Shown: positions 15,045 to 25,557 of the stretch, in pieces
How positions within the stretch are numbered: the first letter of the stretch is position 1
How the letters are laid out: the number at the start of each line of letters is the position of its first letter
Assembly: GCF_003072125.1 (NCBI RefSeq)
Contig: NZ_QCYH01000001.1
Coordinates: forward strand, 434,001 to 498,000
Direction of reading: 5' to 3'
Origin: Pelagivirga sediminicola
GTDB lineage: Bacteria > Pseudomonadota > Alphaproteobacteria > Rhodobacterales > Rhodobacteraceae
Length of the DNA: 64,000 nucleotides
Notes under the pieces: model-generated
The model's database searches: none
Told to the model about the DNA's origin: nothing
Seen by the model: the letters and a program-made list of their open reading frames with translations, nothing else
Position numbers and translations under genes: made by a program

Positions 15045-18000
15045 ACGGTCTCATCGACGCCGCCTTCAGCCGCAGCCGCGTCGTGGTGATGGCCCTGATC
15101 ATGGTCCTTGCCGTCGGCACCTACGCCTATATCACCATCCCCAAGGAAAGCTCGCCCGAGATCCCGATCCCGATCTTCTATGTCTCCACCACGCTCGACG
15201 GCATCTCGCCGGAGGATTCCGAGCGCCTGCTGGTCCGCCCGATGGAAACCGAGCTGAGCGCGATTGCCGGGCTCGAGAAAATGACCGCCCACGCCGGCGA
15301 GGGCTATGCCAGCGTGCAGCTGGAATTCGACCCCGGGTTTGACGCCGAGGAGGCGCTGAACAAGGTCCGCGAGCGCGTCGACCGCGCCGAGCCCGAACTG
15401 CCCGATGATGCCACCGATCCGGTCGTGACCGAGATCAACACCGCGCTTTTCCCGATCCTCACGGTCATCCTGTCCGGCCCCGTGCCCGAACGCACGCTCA
15501 ATTCGCTGTCCGAGGATCTGTCGGACCGGATCGAGGCGCTCAACGGTGTGCTGGAGGTCGATGTCGGCGGCGCGCGCGACGAGCTGCTGGAGGTGCTGAT
15601 CGACCCCACCGTTTTCGAGACCTACAACATCAGTTTCGAGGAGCTGATCGGCCAGATCAACCGCAACAACCGTCTGATCGCGGCGGGCGCCATCGAAAAC
15701 GGCGCGGGGCGGATCGTGCTGAAGGTGCCGGGCCTGATCGAGGATGTCGAGGACGTGATGAACCTGCCCGTGAAGGTGCGCGGCGACACGGTTGTCACCT
15801 TCGGCGACGTGGCGACGGTGCGGCGCACGTTCGAGGATCCCACCGGCTTTGCCCGCATCGACGGACAGCCCGCGCTGGCGCTGGAGGTCAAGAAACGGGT
15901 CGGGGCCAACATCATCGAAACGGTCGAAGCCGTGCGCGCGCTGATCACGCAGGCGCAGGCCGATTGGCCCGAGAGCGTCACAATTGCCTACATGCAGGAC
16001 GAAAGCGAGCAGGTCGAAACCATGCTCAGCGATCTGGAGGCCAATGTCATCGCCGCCGTGATCCTGGTGATGATCGTGATCGTCTGGGCGCTTGGCATCC
16101 GCTCGGCGTTGCTGGTCGGCCTTGCGATTCCGGGTGCGTTTCTGGCTGGTGTCACGGCGCTTTGGTTCATGGGCTACACGATGAACCTTGTCGTGCTCTT
16201 CTCGCTGATCCTTGTGGTGGGGATGCTGGTTGACGGCGCCATCGTCACGACCGAGTTGGCCGATCGCCGCCTGCAGGAGGGCGACGCGCCCAAGGCCGCC
16301 TATACCTTCGCGGCCAAGCGCATGGCCTGGCCGATCATCGCATCGACCGCGACAACGCTGTCGGTGTTCTTTCCGCTTCTGTTCTGGTCCGGCATCGTGG
16401 GCGAATTCATGAAGTTCCTGCCCATCACCGTGATCCTGACGCTGACCGCATCGCTGTTCATGGCGCTGATCTTCATCCCCGTCGTGGGCGGCCTCATCGG
16501 CAAGAAGCCGCCCCAGTCGGCCAAGGACAAGGCGACGCTGCACGCCGCCGAAAAGGGCGATCCGCGCGACCTGGGCGGGTTCACCGGCGGCTATGTCAAG
16601 CTATTGCAATTCGCGATCCTGCGCCCCTGGGCGACGCTGCTGATGGCCGTAACCTTTCTGCTGGCCGGTTTCGGCGCCTATGGCCAGTTCGGCACCGGCA
16701 TCAGCTTTTTCCCCTCGATCGAGCCGGATTTTGCCCAAGTGCAGGTGCGCGCGCGCGACAATTTCTCGATCTTCGAGAAGGACGCGCTGGTGCGCCGGGT
16801 CGAAGAGCGCCTTTTCGACTATGACGAGATCGCCTCGGTCTATGCCCGCACCGGCGGGTCGAACCGCGATACGGCGGACCTGATCGGCACGGTGCAGATC
16901 GAATTCACCGAATGGAACACGCGCCGCACCGCCGAGGAGATCGGCGAGGAGATCCGCGCCGAGATGACCGCCATTCCCGGTATCGACGTGCAGGTGCAGA
17001 CGGCCTCGCAAGGGCCCTCGACCGGCAAGCCGATCAACCTGCGCGTGCTCGCCCGCGATCCCGAGGCCCAGGCAGGCGCGGTCGAAAAAATCCGCGCCGC
17101 GATGACCGAGATCGGCGGATTCACCGATGTCACCGACACGCGCCCCCTGCCCGGCGTCGAATGGCGCATCATCGCGGACCGCTCCGAGGCCGCGCGCTTT
17201 GGCGCCGATGTCTCGACCCTTGGGCAGGCGGTCCAGCTGCTGACGCGCGGGATCACCGTCGCCGATTACCGCCCCGACGGCGCCGACGGAACGGTCGACA
17301 TCAACGTGCGCTTCCCCGCCGACGAGCGCACGCTGGAAGAGCTGCAAAGCTTGCGCGTTCCGACATCGACTGGCCTTGTCCCGATCTCGAATTTCGTCAC
17401 GTTCGAGCCGTCGCCCCGCAGCGGCACCATCACCCGCGTCGATCAGCGCCGCGTCATCACCATCGAGGCGAATGTCGCCCCCGGCGTGCTGGTCAACGAT
17501 CAGGTCACGGCGCTGCAATCGGCGATCGACGCGATGGATCTGCCCGCCGGCGCCGAGGCCAGCTTTGCCGGCGAGGCGCAGGACCAGACCGACGCGATGA
17601 CCTTCCTGATCGGCGCGTTCATCACCGCGATCTTCCTGATGTTCATCATCCTGGTGATCCAGTTCAACAGCTTCTACCAGGCGTTCATCGTGATGAGTGC
17701 CATCGTCTTTTCGATCGCGGGCGTCCTTTTCGGCCTGATCGTCACCGGCCGCCCTTTCGGCGTGGTCATGGGCGGAATCGGAGTGATCGCGCTGGCCGGA
17801 ATCGTGGTCAACAACAACATCGTCCTGATCGACACCTACAACGATCTGAAAAAGGCGGGCCTGTCCCCGCTTGAGGCCGCCTTGCGCACCGGCGCGCAGC
17901 GTCTGCGCCCCGTGGTGCTGACCTCCGTGACGACGGCGCTTGGACTGATGCCCATGGTGATCGGCGTGAACCTGAATTTCTTCACGCGCGAAATCGTCTA

Positions 18001-18172
18001 CGGCGCCCCTTCCACGCAATGGTGGACCGAGCTCAGCTCGGCCATCGCCGGGGGCCTCGTGATCGCCACCGTTCTGACGCTGATCGTCACCCCCGCGATG
18101 CTGATGCTGGGCGAGAAGAAGGCGCGCCGCGCCGACCCTGCGCCCGATATCGGCGCGCAGCAATCGGCGTGA
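15041..18172 (+). CDS. RND-family efflux permease (AcrB/HAE superfamily)
   Basis: An inner-membrane, proton-driven pump of 1043 residues with the RND layout: N-terminal helix (about 9-28), large periplasmic loop, helices 2-6, a second periplasmic loop and helices 8-12. Helix 4 reads VVGMLVDGAIVTTE. D398 matches the first relay aspartate of AcrB, but the second is glycine (G399). In helix 10 the AcrB lysine position is N924 (IVVNNNIVLID). These differences suit a non-AcrB branch of the superfamily, so drug specificity should not be assumed. It is coupled to the adaptor gene by a four-base overlap and is the last gene of the TetR-controlled operon. Confidence 0.93.
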   Translation: MNGLIDAAFSRSRVVVMALIMVLAVGTYAYITIPKESSPEIPIPIFYVSTTLDGISPEDSERLLVRPMETELSAIAGLEKMTAHAGEGYASVQLEFDPGFDAEEALNKVRERVDRAEPELPDDATDPVVTEINTALFPILTVILSGPVPERTLNSLSEDLSDRIEALNGVLEVDVGGARDELLEVLIDPTVFETYNISFEELIGQINRNNRLIAAGAIENGAGRIVLKVPGLIEDVEDVMNLPVKVRGDTVVTFGDVATVRRTFEDPTGFARIDGQPALALEVKKRVGANIIETVEAVRALITQAQADWPESVTIAYMQDESEQVETMLSDLEANVIAAVILVMIVIVWALGIRSALLVGLAIPGAFLAGVTALWFMGYTMNLVVLFSLILVVGMLVDGAIVTTELADRRLQEGDAPKAAYTFAAKRMAWPIIASTATTLSVFFPLLFWSGIVGEFMKFLPITVILTLTASLFMALIFIPVVGGLIGKKPPQSAKDKATLHAAEKGDPRDLGGFTGGYVKLLQFAILRPWATLLMAVTFLLAGFGAYGQFGTGISFFPSIEPDFAQVQVRARDNFSIFEKDALVRRVEERLFDYDEIASVYARTGGSNRDTADLIGTVQIEFTEWNTRRTAEEIGEEIRAEMTAIPGIDVQVQTASQGPSTGKPINLRVLARDPEAQAGAVEKIRAAMTEIGGFTDVTDTRPLPGVEWRIIADRSEAARFGADVSTLGQAVQLLTRGITVADYRPDGADGTVDINVRFPADERTLEELQSLRVPTSTGLVPISNFVTFEPSPRSGTITRVDQRRVITIEANVAPGVLVNDQVTALQSAIDAMDLPAGAEASFAGEAQDQTDAMTFLIGAFITAIFLMFIILVIQFNSFYQAFIVMSAIVFSIAGVLFGLIVTGRPFGVVMGGIGVIALAGIVVNNNIVLIDTYNDLKKAGLSPLEAALRTGAQRLRPVVLTSVTTALGLMPMVIGVNLNFFTREIVYGAPSTQWWTELSSAIAGGLVIATVLTLIVTPAMLMLGEKKARRADPAPDIGAQQSA

Positions 18173-18278
18173 CGCAAGGATGCTTGCAAAGAAACGGGGA
18201 CGCCGCATGGACGCCCCCGGATGGTTTTGGCATCGTTCCTCGTGTTTCCATTGGCGGGCCAATGCGAGAGACCAGGCC

Positions 18279-18306
18279 GGGGATCGGTGCTCTAACACCG
18301 GTCCCC
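18279..18306. terminator. Strong stem-loop between convergent RND pump and nrdJ genes
   Basis: GGGGATCGGTG and CACCGGTCCCC form an 11-bp stem with one G-U pair and a 6-base loop. It lies 13 bases past the nrdJ stop and about 105 bases past the pump stop. Neither strand has a T-run, so intrinsic termination is uncertain. Confidence 0.4.
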
Positions 18307-18319
18307 ACCCCTCAATCCC

Positions 18320-21300
18320 TCAGCTGCACCCGCTGGTCGCGCCGCAGGTGTTGCACTTCATGCAGGTGCCGTTGCGCACCAGCGTGTAGTTGCCGCAATC
18401 GCCGCAGGCTTCGCCCTCGTAGCCTTGCATCTTGGCCTTGACGCGTGCGTCCATGGAGGTGGACGTGGCGCTGAACGTGGCCGTGGTGGCCGATGCGGTG
18501 GTCGCGGTCATCGTGCCCATCGCCGTTTCGGGCACCAGCGTCTGAAGGCTGCTGACCGGATCGCCGCCGGCCTGCGCCGCAAACGCCTGCCCGCCGTTCA
18601 GCACATAGAGCTCCTGCGGAAGCCGCTTTCGCAGATACCCCGTCGAGCTGATCTGCTTGAGCACTTCGAGCGATTTCGTGGCGGCCGCCTCGCTCATCTC
18701 GGTGATGTTGCGCACGCCTTCCTCTTCGCCGCGGCCCAGATCGTCAAAGCTGTGGCCCTCGGGCTTGACATGCGCCAGATCGGTGCGGTCCAGATAGCTG
18801 ACCGCCAACTCGCGGAAGATGTAGTCAAGGATCGAGGTCGCGTTCTTGATGCTGTCATTGCCCTGCACCATGCCCGAGGGCTCGAACTTGGTGAAGGTGA
18901 AGGCATCGACGAACTCCTCCAGCGGCACGCCGTATTGCAGGCCGACGCTGACGGCGATGGCGAAATTGTTCATCATCGCGCGGAAACCCGCGCCTTCCTT
19001 GTGCATGTCGATGAAGATCTCGCCCAGCTGGCCGTCGGCATATTCGCCGGTGCGCAAGTAAACCTTGTGCCCGCCGATGATCGCCTTCTGGGTATAACCT
19101 TTGCGGCGCTCCGGCATCTTGTCGCGCTGGAACTTGTTGACCTCCTTGATCACGATCTTCTCGACGATCTTTTCGGCCAGAACGGCGGCCTTTTCGTGGT
19201 TCGAGCCGCTTTCCAGCACCTCGGCCGCGTCGTCGTCATCCTCGACCAGCGCCGATGCCAGCGGCTGGCTGAGTTTCGAGCCGTCGCGATAAAGCGCGTT
19301 GGCCTTGACCCCGAGGGACCAAGACAGCTCGTACGCTTTCTGGCAATCCTCGATCGTGGCGTCGTTGGCCATGTTGATCGTTTTGGAGATCGCGCCCGAG
19401 ATGAAGCTTTGCGCGGCGGCCATCATGGTGATGTGGCTGTTCACGCTGAGGTAACGGGTGCCCTTCTTGCCGCAGGGGTTGGCGCAGTCGAAGACGCTGT
19501 AATGCTCGGTCTTGAGATAGGGCGCGCCCTCCAGCGTCATGGTGCCGCAGACATGGTCGTTCGCCGCCTCGATATCGGCGCGGCTGTAGCCCAGATGCGC
19601 CAGCAGATCGAAGGCCGGATCGTTCAGCTTGGCCTCGGGGATGCCCAGCACATTTGTGCAGAACTCAAGGCCCAGCGTCCACTGGTTGAACACGAAACGG
19701 ATGTCGAACGCAGATCCCAGCGCCGCGTCCACCTTGGCCAGCTCGTTCGGGCCAAAGCCGTGACCGATCAGCGAGGTGTGGTTGATCCCCGGCGCGTTGC
19801 CGATGGTGCCGTGGCCGACGGCATAGCTGATGATCTCTTCGATCTGCGCGCTGCCATAGCCCAGCATTTCGAGGGCGGCAGGCACCGATTGGTTGATGAT
19901 CTTGAAATATCCGCCGCCCGCAAGCTTCTTGAACTTGACCAGCGCGAAGTCCGGCTCGATCCCTGTCGTGTCGCAATCCATGACCAGACCGATCGTGCCG
20001 GTGGGCGCGATGACGGTGCTCTGCGCGTTGCGGTATCCGTGCATCTCGCCCAGGCGCAGCGCCTCGTCCCAGCTGGACATGGCCAGTTCGACCAGTCGGC
20101 TGTCGGGGCACCCGGCATGGTCGAGCGGGACGGGTTTGACCGCCAGCGCCTCGTACCCGTCTGATTTGCCATAGGCGGCAGTGCGGTGGTTGCGGATGAC
20201 CCGCAGCATGTGATCCGCGTTGCGCTTGTAGCCGGCGAAGGCGCCCAGCTCGCCCGCTATTTCGGCGGATGTGGCGTAGCTGACCCCGGTCATGATCGCG
20301 CTCAGCGCACCGGCCAGCGCGCGGCCCTCACCCGAGTCATAGCCCAGGCCCATATTCATCAGCAGCCCGCCGATATTGGCGTATCCCAGACCCAGCGTGC
20401 GGAAATCATAGCTGCGCTGCGCGATCTCCTTGGACGGGAACTGCGCCATCATCACTGAAATCTCCAGCGTGACGGTCCACAGGCGCGAGGCGTGCATGTA
20501 GGCTTCGGCGTCAAACCGGCCATCGTCGTAGAATTTCAGCAGGTTCATCGAGGCAAGGTTGCAGGCGGTGTCGTCCAGGAACATGTATTCCGAGCATGGG
20601 TTCGAGCCGCGGATCTCGCCATCCTCGGGGCAGGTATGCCACGCGTTGACGGTGTCGTGATACTGGATGCCCGGATCGGCGCAGGCCCATGCGGCGTGGC
20701 CGACATCTTCCCACAGATCGCGCGCCTTGATCGTCTTGGCAACCGATCCGTCGGTGCGGTTCAGCAGCGCCCAGTCGGCATCGTCCTTGACGGCCTTCAG
20801 GAACGCATCGGTGACGCGGATCGAGTTGTTGGAGTTCTGGCCCGAGACGGAGGCGTAGGCCTCGCTGTCCCAATCGGTGTCGTAGGTCGGGAACTCGATG
20901 CTGTCATAGCCCTGCTTGGCGTAGTCCAGCACGCGCTTGACGTAGGTTTCGGGGATCGCGCATTTCTTGGCGCCGTGGATGGCCTCCTTCAGCCCTGCGT
21001 TCTTCTTGGGATCGACCGAATCCTCCAGGCTGCCATCCCAGGCGCGGATCGCGGCGAAGATGTCGTTCAGCTTGGCCTCGTGCATTTTACTGCCTGCGAC
21101 GATGCTGGCGACCTTCTGCTCTTCCTTGACCTTCCAGTTGATGAATTCCTCGATATCGGGATGGTCGGCGTCGCAGATGACCATCTTCGCCGCGCGGCGC
21201 GTGGTGCCGCCCGACTTGATCGCGCCCGCCGCGCGGTCACCGATCTTGAGGAAGCCCATCAGGCCCGAGGATTTGCCGCCGCCCGACAGCGGCTCGTTCG

Positions 21301-22000
21301 CCGCGCGCAGGGAGGAGAAGTTGGTGCCGGTGCCCGAGCCATACTTGAACAGCCGCGCCTCGCGCACCCACAGATCCATGATACCGCCATCGCCGACCAG
21401 ATCGTCGGCAACGGACTGGATGAAGCAGGCATGCGGCTGCGGATGCTCATAGGCGCTGGTGGACTTGGTCAGCTTGCCGGTCTGGTAGTCGACATAGTAG
21501 TGCCCCTGCCCCGGCCCGTCGATCCCGTAGGCCCAGTGCAGGCCGGTGTTGAACCATTGCGGGCTGTTGGGCGCGCCCATCTGGCGGGCCAGCATCACGC
21601 GCATCTCGTCGAAATAGGCCTGCGCGTCCGATTCGTCGGTGAAATAGCCGCCCTTCCAGCCCCAATAGGCCCAGGCGCCCGCAAGACGGTCAAACACCTG
21701 CCGCGCGGAGGTCTCGCCGGTGGTTTCCACGTCCTTGCCATCGGGGACCGAGCGCCACAGGAATTCCGGAACCCCCTTTTCCTTGACCTTTTTCAGCCGC
21801 ACGGGAACGCCTGCCTTGCGGAAATACTTCTGCGCGATCACGTCGCTTGCGACCTGGCTCCAACCGGCGGGCACCTCGACATTATCCAGCTTGAAGACCG
21901 AAGTGCCGTTCGGATTGCGGATCTCGGAGGAGGTCGTGACGAACTCCAGCTCCGCATATGCGTCCTGGCCTGCCTTCGTGAATTTTCTGTCGATTTTCAT
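18320..22000 (-). CDS. nrdJ: Adenosylcobalamin-dependent ribonucleotide reductase (class II)
   Basis: A large class II reductase of 1226 residues that makes dNTPs from ribonucleotides using adenosyl-B12, so it works with or without oxygen. Visible hallmarks are [23 protein letters not shown] (active-site cysteine region), the [19 protein letters not shown] segment and [12 protein letters not shown] near the middle. The last 30 residues form a zinc-ribbon with CGDCGNY and [13 protein letters not shown]. The ATG at 22000 was preferred to 22093 because GAGAGG lies 7-12 bases upstream and the extension looks non-coding. It is the only reductase in the window. An NrdR-like box lies about 190 bases upstream; no cobalamin riboswitch is evident. 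Confidence 0.96.
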   Translation of the reverse strand: MKIDRKFTKAGQDAYAELEFVTTSSEIRNPNGTSVFKLDNVEVPAGWSQVASDVIAQKYFRKAGVPVRLKKVKEKGVPEFLWRSVPDGKDVETTGETSARQVFDRLAGAWAYWGWKGGYFTDESDAQAYFDEMRVMLARQMGAPNSPQWFNTGLHWAYGIDGPGQGHYYVDYQTGKLTKSTSAYEHPQPHACFIQSVADDLVGDGGIMDLWVREARLFKYGSGTGTNFSSLRAANEPLSGGGKSSGLMGFLKIGDRAAGAIKSGGTTRRAAKMVICDADHPDIEEFINWKVKEEQKVASIVAGSKMHEAKLNDIFAAIRAWDGSLEDSVDPKKNAGLKEAIHGAKKCAIPETYVKRVLDYAKQGYDSIEFPTYDTDWDSEAYASVSGQNSNNSIRVTDAFLKAVKDDADWALLNRTDGSVAKTIKARDLWEDVGHAAWACADPGIQYHDTVNAWHTCPEDGEIRGSNPCSEYMFLDDTACNLASMNLLKFYDDGRFDAEAYMHASRLWTVTLEISVMMAQFPSKEIAQRSYDFRTLGLGYANIGGLLMNMGLGYDSGEGRALAGALSAIMTGVSYATSAEIAGELGAFAGYKRNADHMLRVIRNHRTAAYGKSDGYEALAVKPVPLDHAGCPDSRLVELAMSSWDEALRLGEMHGYRNAQSTVIAPTGTIGLVMDCDTTGIEPDFALVKFKKLAGGGYFKIINQSVPAALEMLGYGSAQIEEIISYAVGHGTIGNAPGINHTSLIGHGFGPNELAKVDAALGSAFDIRFVFNQWTLGLEFCTNVLGIPEAKLNDPAFDLLAHLGYSRADIEAANDHVCGTMTLEGAPYLKTEHYSVFDCANPCGKKGTRYLSVNSHITMMAAAQSFISGAISKTINMANDATIEDCQKAYELSWSLGVKANALYRDGSKLSQPLASALVEDDDDAAEVLESGSNHEKAAVLAEKIVEKIVIKEVNKFQRDKMPERRKGYTQKAIIGGHKVYLRTGEYADGQLGEIFIDMHKEGAGFRAMMNNFAIAVSVGLQYGVPLEEFVDAFTFTKFEPSGMVQGNDSIKNATSILDYIFRELAVSYLDRTDLAHVKPEGHSFDDLGRGEEEGVRNITEMSEAAATKSLEVLKQISSTGYLRKRLPQELYVLNGGQAFAAQAGGDPVSSLQTLVPETAMGTMTATTASATTATFSATSTSMDARVKAKMQGYEGEACGDCGNYTLVRNGTCMKCNTCGATSGCS

Positions 22001-22619
22001 GTCACTGCCTCTCGCCCGATGGGGAATTTTGCTGTTTTCATCCGTGCCGGCCACGCCGTTCCGCGCCCATGCGTTCATTCTTGCCGTGGACACATCTCAC
22101 CCGCACACGCCGCGACACCAAGATGAAATGCGCGCTGGTAGCCCGGTTATCCGGCGCTGTCCTGAGAATGGTCCACCGCGCGCGCAGGCCACTACATCTT
22201 GTGGCCCCGCGCCCGGCCTGCACAACCTGACGCATTTCGCCCCAAGGCGTCAACGGAAAATTAAGGTAAATCCGGTCGCTTTTGAGTTGACCTTTGCGCC
22301 GCCCGCGCTCTCGCGGCGCGCCGCCCGATTCATGCACAGCATAATCCACAAGCGGCAGGCTAGCGGCCGCAATGGGGCCGAGGGTTTCGATTGCGCTGAT
22401 TTTTGGCGGGGTTACATGCCGCGACGTCAGCGCGACGGGCGGGTTATCCCCCGCCGCAGGCGGCGCTCCGGGATGGCAGCCTGCGCATGAAATTATTTTT
22501 CGCTGCCCGCCGCCGCGCTGTGCAAACAAGCCACAGACAAGCGTAATGCTGCCGCCGCGGGCGGGCGCGCGCGTGTCGCAAACTGCGGATCATGGGAAAT
22601 ATGTGCGCTTGGGTGGAAA
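22001..22619. other. 620-base intergenic region upstream of nrdJ
   Basis: This stretch separates nrdJ from tRNA-Pro. It holds the NrdR-like box and a possible promoter for nrdJ. The remainder has only frames without recognisable proteins. It includes a relatively AT-rich patch (about 22485-22505). No B12 riboswitch box was found on the nrdJ strand. Confidence 0.6.
22189..22204. promoter_or_regulatory. NrdR-box-like site upstream of nrdJ
   Basis: CCACTACATCTTGTGG is a near-palindrome that fits the NrdR-box pattern aCaCwAyATnTwGtGt. NrdR represses ribonucleotide reductase genes when dNTPs are plentiful. A weak promoter (TTGACG complement at 22248-22253, TCAGGT complement at 22225-22230, 17-base spacer) would place it about 15-35 bases downstream of the transcription start. 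NrdR sites usually come in pairs; a second box was not clear. Confidence 0.6.
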
Positions 22620-22696
22620 TGGTCGGGGCGGCGAGATTCGAACTCACGACCCCCTGTACCCAAAACAGGTGCGCTACCAGACTGCGCCACGCCCCG
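22620..22696 (-). tRNA. tRNA-Pro (anticodon TGG)
   Basis: A 77-base cloverleaf can be folded, with the acceptor stem CGGGGCG / CGCCCCG. The anticodon arm CCTGT-TTTGGGT-ACAGG places TGG at positions 34-36, and the T-arm contains GTTCGAATC. The 3' CCA is encoded. It reads codons CCA/CCG/CCU. Confidence 0.96.
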
Positions 22697-22801
22697 AACC
22701 ATGGCGCACCCATTACGCATATTCGCGCCAAAGGAAAAGCCCCAAAGCCGTGTTTCTGCGCCGAGGGGCGGCAAATCCGCGCCGCAGGCTGGCGGCCGCG
22801 C

Positions 22802-23272
22802 TCAGCAGCCCCAGCCGGCGCGCTCTGCGGCGAAGGCCGGATGGCGCAGCTGGGTGCCGGGGGCGATTCCCATGCGCTCGGCCAAGCCGCCGTTGATTTC
22901 CAGCACCGCCTTGACGTCCGAGCCGCCCATGATCGGGTTCAGATCGCCGGGCGTCGCGTTGGAGTGAACCCGCGCCACCGTGCCGGTCGCGTCGATGAAG
23001 ATCATGTCGAGCGGGATCAGCGTGTTCTTCATCCAGAACCCGACGCTGCGCGCCTCCGGGTAGACGAACAGCATCCCGGCGCCCTGCGGCAGGGATTCGC
23101 GGTGCATCAAGCCCTGCGCGCGCTCGGCCTCGTCATCGGCCAGCTCGATGGTAAAGCGCGCCTGCCCCCAGTCGCCGCGCAGCAGAACCTCGTCGTCGCG
23201 GCAGGCAGGCTCGGCCAGCGCGGCGCCCGCAGCCAGCGCACCGAGGGCGAGCGCCCCGAGAAAACGTTTCAT
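22802..23272 (-). CDS. DUF192 family secreted protein
   Basis: A 156-residue exported protein with a clear signal peptide ([20 protein letters not shown], cleavage near AEPAC) and one DUF192 domain. Family hallmarks are [24 protein letters not shown] and the [16 protein letters not shown] block, followed by VLEINGG. The function of the family is unknown; a structure-only description is safe. The ATG at 23272 overlaps the stop of the upstream double cold-shock gene by four bases, a pairing common in Rhodobacteraceae. The mature protein should be periplasmic. Confidence 0.9.
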   Translation of the reverse strand: MKRFLGALALGALAAGAALAEPACRDDEVLLRGDWGQARFTIELADDEAERAQGLMHRESLPQGAGMLFVYPEARSVGFWMKNTLIPLDMIFIDATGTVARVHSNATPGDLNPIMGGSDVKAVLEINGGLAERMGIAPGTQLRHPAFAAERAGWGC

Positions 23273-23775
23273 TTGAGTGCCGTCTCCCATCCGTTCACTT
23301 CGGTCGCCATGCGCCCGCGCTTGCCCTCGATCACCCGGATCGCCAGCGCCTCGCCCGGTTGCAGATCGGCCAGACCGGAGCGGCGCAGGATCTCGACATG
23401 AATGAACACGTCGCCAGGCTCGCCGAATGTATTGGCAAATCCGAATCCCTTTGCCTTGTCAAACCATTTGACCCGCGCAGGCAGCAGCGGGGCGGCGCGC
23501 AGGATTTCGGGATCGATGTCGTCAAAATCCGCCAGACCGGGCGCGTCGTCTGCACGTGGTGGATCGATGTGGTAGACGGCCGTGGCCTGAATCCCGCGGT
23601 CGGTCTGCTGCACGTCCAGCTCGATGATCGCATCATCGGCGACCGAGCTTTGACCGAAATTGCGCAGGACATTAGCGTGCAGCAAGATGTCGCTGCCACC
23701 ACTTTCAGACAGCACGAATCCAAATCCCTTGACGGGATCAAACCACTTTACACGCCCCCGGACCCGCTCGGCCAT
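23269..23775 (-). CDS. Protein with two cold-shock domains
   Basis: A 168-residue protein with two cold-shock (CSD) nucleic-acid-binding domains: residues about 5-68 ([17 protein letters not shown]) and about 98-165 ([17 protein letters not shown]). Both keep the RNP1 K-G-F-G-F core; RNP2 is visible as DILLH and DVFIH. Such proteins bind single-stranded RNA/DNA and melt secondary structure. An acidic linker ([15 protein letters not shown]) joins the domains. Its start region has GAAGAGG upstream and a small leader hairpin. The DUF192 gene follows with a four-base overlap. Double-CSD proteins of this length are typical of alphaproteobacteria; cold induction is not implied by sequence alone. 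Confidence 0.93.
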   Translation of the reverse strand: MAERVRGRVKWFDPVKGFGFVLSESGGSDILLHANVLRNFGQSSVADDAIIELDVQQTDRGIQATAVYHIDPPRADDAPGLADFDDIDPEILRAAPLLPARVKWFDKAKGFGFANTFGEPGDVFIHVEILRRSGLADLQPGEALAIRVIEGKRGRMATEVNGWETALK

Positions 23776-23834
23776 GATACCTCTTCGTGCGCTGATACCT
23801 CAAAACTCCTTGGTTTTGTGCAATGCTTACTATA
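23775..23834 (-). promoter_or_regulatory. Promoter and short structured leader of the double-CSD gene
   Basis: On the minus strand a -10-like TATAGT (23829-23834) lies about 54 bases before the ATG; its -35 is weak. The leader holds a perfect 6-bp hairpin, CAAAAC / GTTTTG (23801-23818), with AAGGA in its loop. It also holds a direct repeat GAGGTATCA (23775-23783 and 23793-23801), the first copy covering the start region. Confidence 0.4.
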
Positions 23835-23941
23835 GCGCACAATGCGCCGCGTCCATCGCCCCCATACGCGCCACCGGCCAAATATGGCCGACGTCACGCA
23901 TGACGTCGCGACAGCCACGCCGAATTTTGCGCCCGCTGCGC

Positions 23942-24547
23942 TCAGGGATTGAGGCGCGCGATCTCCCAAGCCGCCTGGGGGCCGGACCGGCGCCAGCGGA
24001 ACCGGTCATGCAGGCGGTAATCGCCATCGGCCCAGAACTCGATCTCGACCGGGGTGATCTTGAAGCCGCCCCAGAAGGGCGGGCGCGGCGGGTTCAGTCC
24101 GTGGCGGGCCGAGACCTTGGCGACCTCGGCCATCAATGCGCCGCGGCTGGACAGCGGGCGCGACTGCTGCGACGCCCAGGCGCCCAGCCGGCTTTTCAGC
24201 GAGCGCGAGGCATAATAGGCATCCGCCTCAGGCCCGTCCTGCCGCAAGACGGTGCCGCGCACGCGGACCTGGCGGCGCAGGCTCTTCCAGTGCATGACAA
24301 ACCCGGCCTTGCCGGTGGCGGCCAGCTCCTGCCCCTTGGCGCTGTCGTAATTGGTGTAGAAGACGAAACCATCGTTCGCGATTTCCTTCAGCAGCACCAT
24401 GCGCATGTTGGGCAGGCCATCCGCATCCACCGTGGCCAGCGCGATCGCATTGGGATCGTTCGGCTCGCTGGTCTCGGCCTCGGCCAGCCAGTCGCGCGCG
24501 ATCTGGAACGGATCGTCGCCTTTGAAAATTCCGGTCCTGTCACTCAT
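23942..24547 (-). CDS. pdxH: Pyridoxamine 5'-phosphate oxidase
   Basis: FMN-dependent oxidase of 201 residues that converts pyridoxine- or pyridoxamine-5'-phosphate to pyridoxal phosphate. Recognisable family segments are [25 protein letters not shown] (FMN and substrate contacts), [23 protein letters not shown] and the C-terminal [10 protein letters not shown], which ends in the conserved RLNP. The ATG at 24547 (MSDRTGIF) was used; an open extension to 24817 overlaps the divergent fabI start and is not needed. It is monocistronic and divergent from fabI. Confidence 0.95.
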   Translation of the reverse strand: MSDRTGIFKGDDPFQIARDWLAEAETSEPNDPNAIALATVDADGLPNMRMVLLKEIANDGFVFYTNYDSAKGQELAATGKAGFVMHWKSLRRQVRVRGTVLRQDGPEADAYYASRSLKSRLGAWASQQSRPLSSRGALMAEVAKVSARHGLNPPRPPFWGGFKITPVEIEFWADGDYRLHDRFRWRRSGPQAAWEIARLNP

Positions 24548-24740
24548 TTCCTGTCGCCCCTTTGCAGTGCCGCGCGCGCAATGTGGCCCGCAAGGCGCCC
24601 ATGTGCAACGGCACATCACGCCGCAGCGCGGCGAGATGAGGCGCGCGCGGGGTGCGACAAGTCCGCACGGCAACACTTGATGCACTCCGGCCAATCGCAT
24701 AAAGGTCAGGGACATATCGAATTTGCGGCAGGAAATGGAC

Positions 24741-25547
24741 ATGTCAAACACTCTTATGGCGGGCAAGCGCGGGCTGATCATGGGCCTTGCCAATGACAAA
24801 TCCATCGCCTGGGGCATCGCGCAGGCCTGCGCCGACGCGGGCGCCGAGCTGGCATTTACCTACATGGGCGACGCATTCAAGAAACGGGTCGAGCCGCTGG
24901 CGAAATCGCTGGGCTCGGACGTTATGATCGATTGCAACGTGTCCGATCCGGCGTCAATCGACGCGGCCTTTGCCGAGGTCGAGCGCGTCTGGGGCAAGAT
25001 TGATTTCCTGGTCCACGCCATCGGCTTTTCCGACAAGAACGAATTGCGCGGCCGCTATATCGACACCAGCCGCGAGAATTTCCTGAACACGATGGATGTC
25101 AGCTGCTACAGCTTCACCGCCGTGGCCAAGCGCGCCGAAAAGCTGATGGGGGACGGCAGCGCCATGCTGACCCTCACCTATTACGGCGCCGAGCAGGTGA
25201 TGCCGCATTACAACGTCATGGGCATCGCCAAGGCCGCGCTGGAGGCGTCGGTCAAATACCTCGCCGAGGATCTGGGCAAGGACGGCATCCGCGTCAACGC
25301 CATCTCTGCCGGCCCGATCAAGACGCTGGCCGCCAGCGGTATCGGCGATTTCCGCTATATCCTGAAATGGAACGAGCTGAACTCGCCCCTGCGCCGCAAC
25401 GTCACCATCGACGATGTCGGCAAGGCCGCCTTGTTCCTGCTCAGCGATCTGGGCAGCGGCACGACGGGCGAGAACCTGCATGTCGATGCGGGCTATCACG
25501 TGGTCGGCATGAAGGCGGTCGACGCGCCTGATATCGACGCCACCTGA
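24741..25547 (+). CDS. fabI: Enoyl-[acyl-carrier-protein] reductase (NADH) FabI
   Basis: Type II fatty-acid synthesis enzyme of 268 residues reducing trans-2-enoyl-ACP with NAD(P)H in the cytoplasm. The FabI version of the Rossmann motif, [13 protein letters not shown], lies at residues 15-27. The catalytic set Y147, Y157 and K164 follows the FabI spacing (Y-x6-K in YNVMGIAK). [12 protein letters not shown] loop sits where inhibitors of the triclosan class bind in homologues. The third possible ATG (24741, MSNTLMAG) is best placed after AGGAA. It lies divergent from pdxH and 10 bases before the LysE gene. Target of known inhibitors by family; nothing here suggests resistance. Confidence 0.95.
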   Translation: MSNTLMAGKRGLIMGLANDKSIAWGIAQACADAGAELAFTYMGDAFKKRVEPLAKSLGSDVMIDCNVSDPASIDAAFAEVERVWGKIDFLVHAIGFSDKNELRGRYIDTSRENFLNTMDVSCYSFTAVAKRAEKLMGDGSAMLTLTYYGAEQVMPHYNVMGIAKAALEASVKYLAEDLGKDGIRVNAISAGPIKTLAASGIGDFRYILKWNELNSPLRRNVTIDDVGKAALFLLSDLGSGTTGENLHVDAGYHVVGMKAVDAPDIDAT

Positions 25548-25557
25548 GGCGCGCAGC

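Noticed and set aside
18248..18263. CATTGG-CGGG-CCAATG hairpin between the RND pump gene and nrdJ
   Set aside because: Short stem without a T-run; the larger stem at 18279-18306 is the better candidate for a 3' structure.
16601..18298. Minus-strand open frame of 565 codons opposite the RND pump
   Set aside because: Antisense shadow; the Asp/His/Arg-rich translation has no domain.
22001..22260. Possible cobalamin riboswitch before B12-dependent nrdJ
   Set aside because: No B12-box-like sequence or the expected conserved blocks were seen on the nrdJ strand.
22038..22529. Minus-strand open frame of 163 codons upstream of nrdJ
   Set aside because: It covers the NrdR-like box and promoter region, has no ribosome site and no similarity to known proteins; treated as non-coding.
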